Source: Liquidambar formosana
Taxonomy: Eukaryota > Streptophyta > Magnoliopsida > Saxifragales > Altingiaceae
Reading direction: 5' to 3'
Length of the DNA stretch: 64,000 bases
NCBI GenBank assembly: GCA_039720395.1
Contig: CM077828.1
Location: 22,734,717 to 22,798,716, forward strand
This document shows, in pieces, positions 22,358 through 64,000 of the stretch; the first letter of the stretch is position 1, and each line of letters opens with the position of its first letter. A program made the translations under genes and the position numbers. Under the pieces are notes generated by a model. It was not told the origin of the DNA and made no database searches. It saw only the letters and a program-made list of their open reading frames with translations.

Positions 22358-23390
22358 ATACTTGTCTTGTGTATTAATGCCTTAATGGAGATGATAATTG
22401 GTGTACTTTTGAGTGAGAGATTGTAATGTTTTCATTTTACTGATGTTTTGAGTTTTGACTGAGAGAGAGTAGTGAGAGACGACAAATTTGCTACATGGGT
22501 TGCAAAACATTTTTCATAGGTTAAGCATTAAACAAACTCTTATTACCTTAAGGTCATGGCGCCTTTTTTTTTATTTTTCTAAGGATATGGATGGGGGACT
22601 ACGCTTTAACTTGAGCTTGGGTCAGGCCAATTATGTTAATCCAAACCACACTCAACTTCGGCCTAGCCTAAAACTATTGTTTTATTTATTTATTTATTTT
22701 GGTGGGTTTTATCTTAGGGAAATCAACCCCTATACTCTAGACTCTATTCGCATTCCCCCTAAAAAACTAATGACCCTACAAGGGCCGATGGTGGCCTTAA
22801 CTCCTTAAAACAGGTCTCTAGTGCTAAGTGTAGTCCTAAGTCCTAACTCAAAAAATCAATGGACTCATTTGCCAAAAATTGGGTCTGAAGGGCTGACTTC
22901 AAGCTGGCCAACCACAATTGCAGTGGTTAACCTCGATTTTTACTTTTATTATTATTAGATTTTTTGTGACAAGTCCTAAAAAATTCGGATGTGAGAACCG
23001 ACTAGTTTCTGATATCAAGCAGGATCATCGCACATTTGAGTGGTATAAATGTTCTAGCATCTGAATGAATACACAAATACTTTAAATGCCAAACTGCATG
23101 ACTTACCCCTTGAAATCAAGAGGAAATGAACCAGAAATCTTCCTCTTCCACGATGGCTGGCCCCTTGGGCTATCCTCGATTTGAAGTTCGCCCCACATTG
23201 TGGTTGCTTGGCAAGCAAGCTGGCGGCAATTGTAGTCAAAATACTCATTTCTTAAATTTACAGTTCTACCCCTCCACTAGTCCTCTGGCGCGATGTGATT
23301 GCTTGGTGGTCACTTGAACCATCAGAGCGCGACCCGGTTTAGAATGCCCTTCCCGGGTCCACGAGACAAACTACCCTATCCAGCGGTCCA
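22358..23390. other. Upstream region of DExH14
   Basis: No gene seen. The last 300 bp become GC-richer (GCGCG, CCGGG and ACCGG motifs), as expected for a promoter region of a broadly expressed gene. Confidence 0.4.
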
Positions 23391-23408
23391 ACCGGTTCAA
23401 ACCGGAAG

Positions 23409-23417
23409 ATATATAAC
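23409..23417 (+). promoter_or_regulatory. TATA box candidate of the DExH14 gene
   Basis: ATATATAAC lies about 125 bp before the start codon, in an otherwise GC-richer stretch, just after an ACCGGTTcaaACCGG motif (23391-23405). A TATA box here would put transcription start near 23440. From that point on, the first ATG met is the chosen start at 23542, which supports the gene model. Confidence 0.5.
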
Positions 23418-23520
23418 ACTCCCGACGCTTCACAGTTCATACTCTGATTCTCAGAAAAATTTTCCTTCAACATCTTCCCCGAGAAGAAAAATTTTCCTAG
23501 GGTTTCCAAAAACATCAGAA

Positions 23521-23540
23521 GCAGCAGCAGCAGCAGCAGC
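23521..23540 (+). repeat. (GCA)n trinucleotide repeat next to the DExH14 start codon
   Basis: Seven GCA units end two bases before the ATG (the last is incomplete). The frame is open through this tract, so it would read as poly-alanine if translation began upstream. It is probably in the 5' UTR. Confidence 0.8.
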
Positions 23541-23541
23541 A

Positions 23542-63259
<39,718 letters not shown>

Positions 63260-63299
63260 GTATATGGTTTTTTTTTTTCCTTTTTCCTTTCTGGTTGGT

Positions 63300-63575
63300 A
63301 AAATTTTTAATTGCAATTTGCAAATGACTGAAAGAAAGAAACCCATTCTTATCCTTTACAAAACTGTCCCTAGCCTCCTTGAGCAACTCATCAGAATACA
63401 ACACCACTACACTATCTTTTACAGTATTATAGCTGGCCAAAAAATCAGCCAAATCATTCACCTGTCTATACACATGGATACAATCCCAAAACTCAAATTG
63501 TGCTGCCATGTTACAAATCTGATAACATATGCCTAACCTTCTTTTTAGAATCCTGAGTCTCATCCCTAGCATTGA
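63300..63575 (-). mobile_element. Minus-strand LINE RNase H fragment in DExH14 intron 40
   Basis: The minus-strand frame ending near 63231 includes FEFWDCIHVYRQVNDLADFL, matching the last conserved block of plant LINE-type RNase H (H(V/I)xRxxNxxADxLA). It is only a fragment. Confidence 0.6.
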
Positions 63576-63993
63576 TACAATCTGTAGACTGGTAGTTTAG
63601 GTGATTACCTCCTATTAAATGATATGTAAATTAAATAATAGTGGGTTAGTTTATTTAGAATTATACTAGGCATTCATAGGTCTAAAGTCATTTAAAGTGC
63701 TTGGGTTGTCCCTTTTAGGGCTCAGTACATAGTTACCTACTTGTCCATGAAGTATCAATCTGGCAATATTGGGGGTCCTCTTAAGTTTTCAACGTTTATG
63801 TTGAAGTCTGTCATCAAGTACTGACATGGTAAACTTGTTTGTTTAGTGCTTCTATATGTTGATTGAGTTTTAAGTCAGTAAACTATCCTTCTATTTCTTT
63901 CAAATTGTGGGTGTTGTGTTCTCCATTGGAATATGGCATTGTCTGTGTCTCTATCTTTTCATTCATTCATGCTGTTTTCTCAATTCCTATATC

Positions 63994-64000
63994 TATGCAG
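63994..64000 (+). promoter_or_regulatory. Probable splice acceptor at the window edge
   Basis: The window ends TATGCAG after a pyrimidine-rich stretch. Nothing between 63260 and 63990 encodes the expected continuation of the helicase, so the next exon likely begins at the first base outside the window. Confidence 0.7.

Overview
This is a stretch of a plant (angiosperm) nuclear genome. The evidence is GT-AG spliced genes whose closest recognisable relatives are plant proteins, plant-type LINE, SINE, Helitron and MITE remnants, and AT-rich intergenic DNA full of simple repeats. The very long, transposon-loaded introns suggest a woody or early-diverging dicot-like species with expanded introns. 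The species cannot be named from this window.

Two protein-coding genes are supported, arranged head to head. On the minus strand, positions 16151 to 10813 hold a four-exon gene for a PLASMODESMATA CALLOSE-BINDING PROTEIN (X8 domain, predicted GPI anchor, 215 residues). On the plus strand, a very large gene starts at 23542 and runs off the right edge. It encodes the tandem-cassette Ski2-like helicase DExH14/ASCC3 (Slh1-type). Forty exons (5181 nt, 1727 codons, one continuous frame) lie inside the window. The window's last base is the G of a probable splice-acceptor AG, and about 430 C-terminal residues should follow. In Arabidopsis the two homologues carry neighbouring locus numbers (At5g61130 PDCB1, At5g61140 DExH14), so the pair looks like conserved microsynteny.

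Layout: 1-10812 is intergenic, with an LTR-like fragment, several tandem or direct repeats, a foldback and a short Helitron. 10813-16151 is PDCB. 16152-23400 is intergenic, with a Harbinger-type MITE, a 1.57-kb MULE-like element with a GC-rich interior, and two more short Helitrons, one nested in another TIR element. 23409-64000 is the DExH14 promoter and gene. Its introns hold decayed LINEs on both strands, an RTE-type LINE, a Copia integrase remnant, four tRNA-derived SINEs, several MITEs and a 216-bp recent tandem duplication.

The two genes have different jobs. PDCB works at the cell wall around plasmodesmata by binding callose; the helicase family dismantles collided ribosomes and helps alkylation repair. 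Nothing suggests a joint pathway or a new multi-gene system. The most unusual features are four GC-AG introns in one gene, the 34-nt microexon that completes the X8 domain, and a MITE that makes up most of a 228-bp intron.
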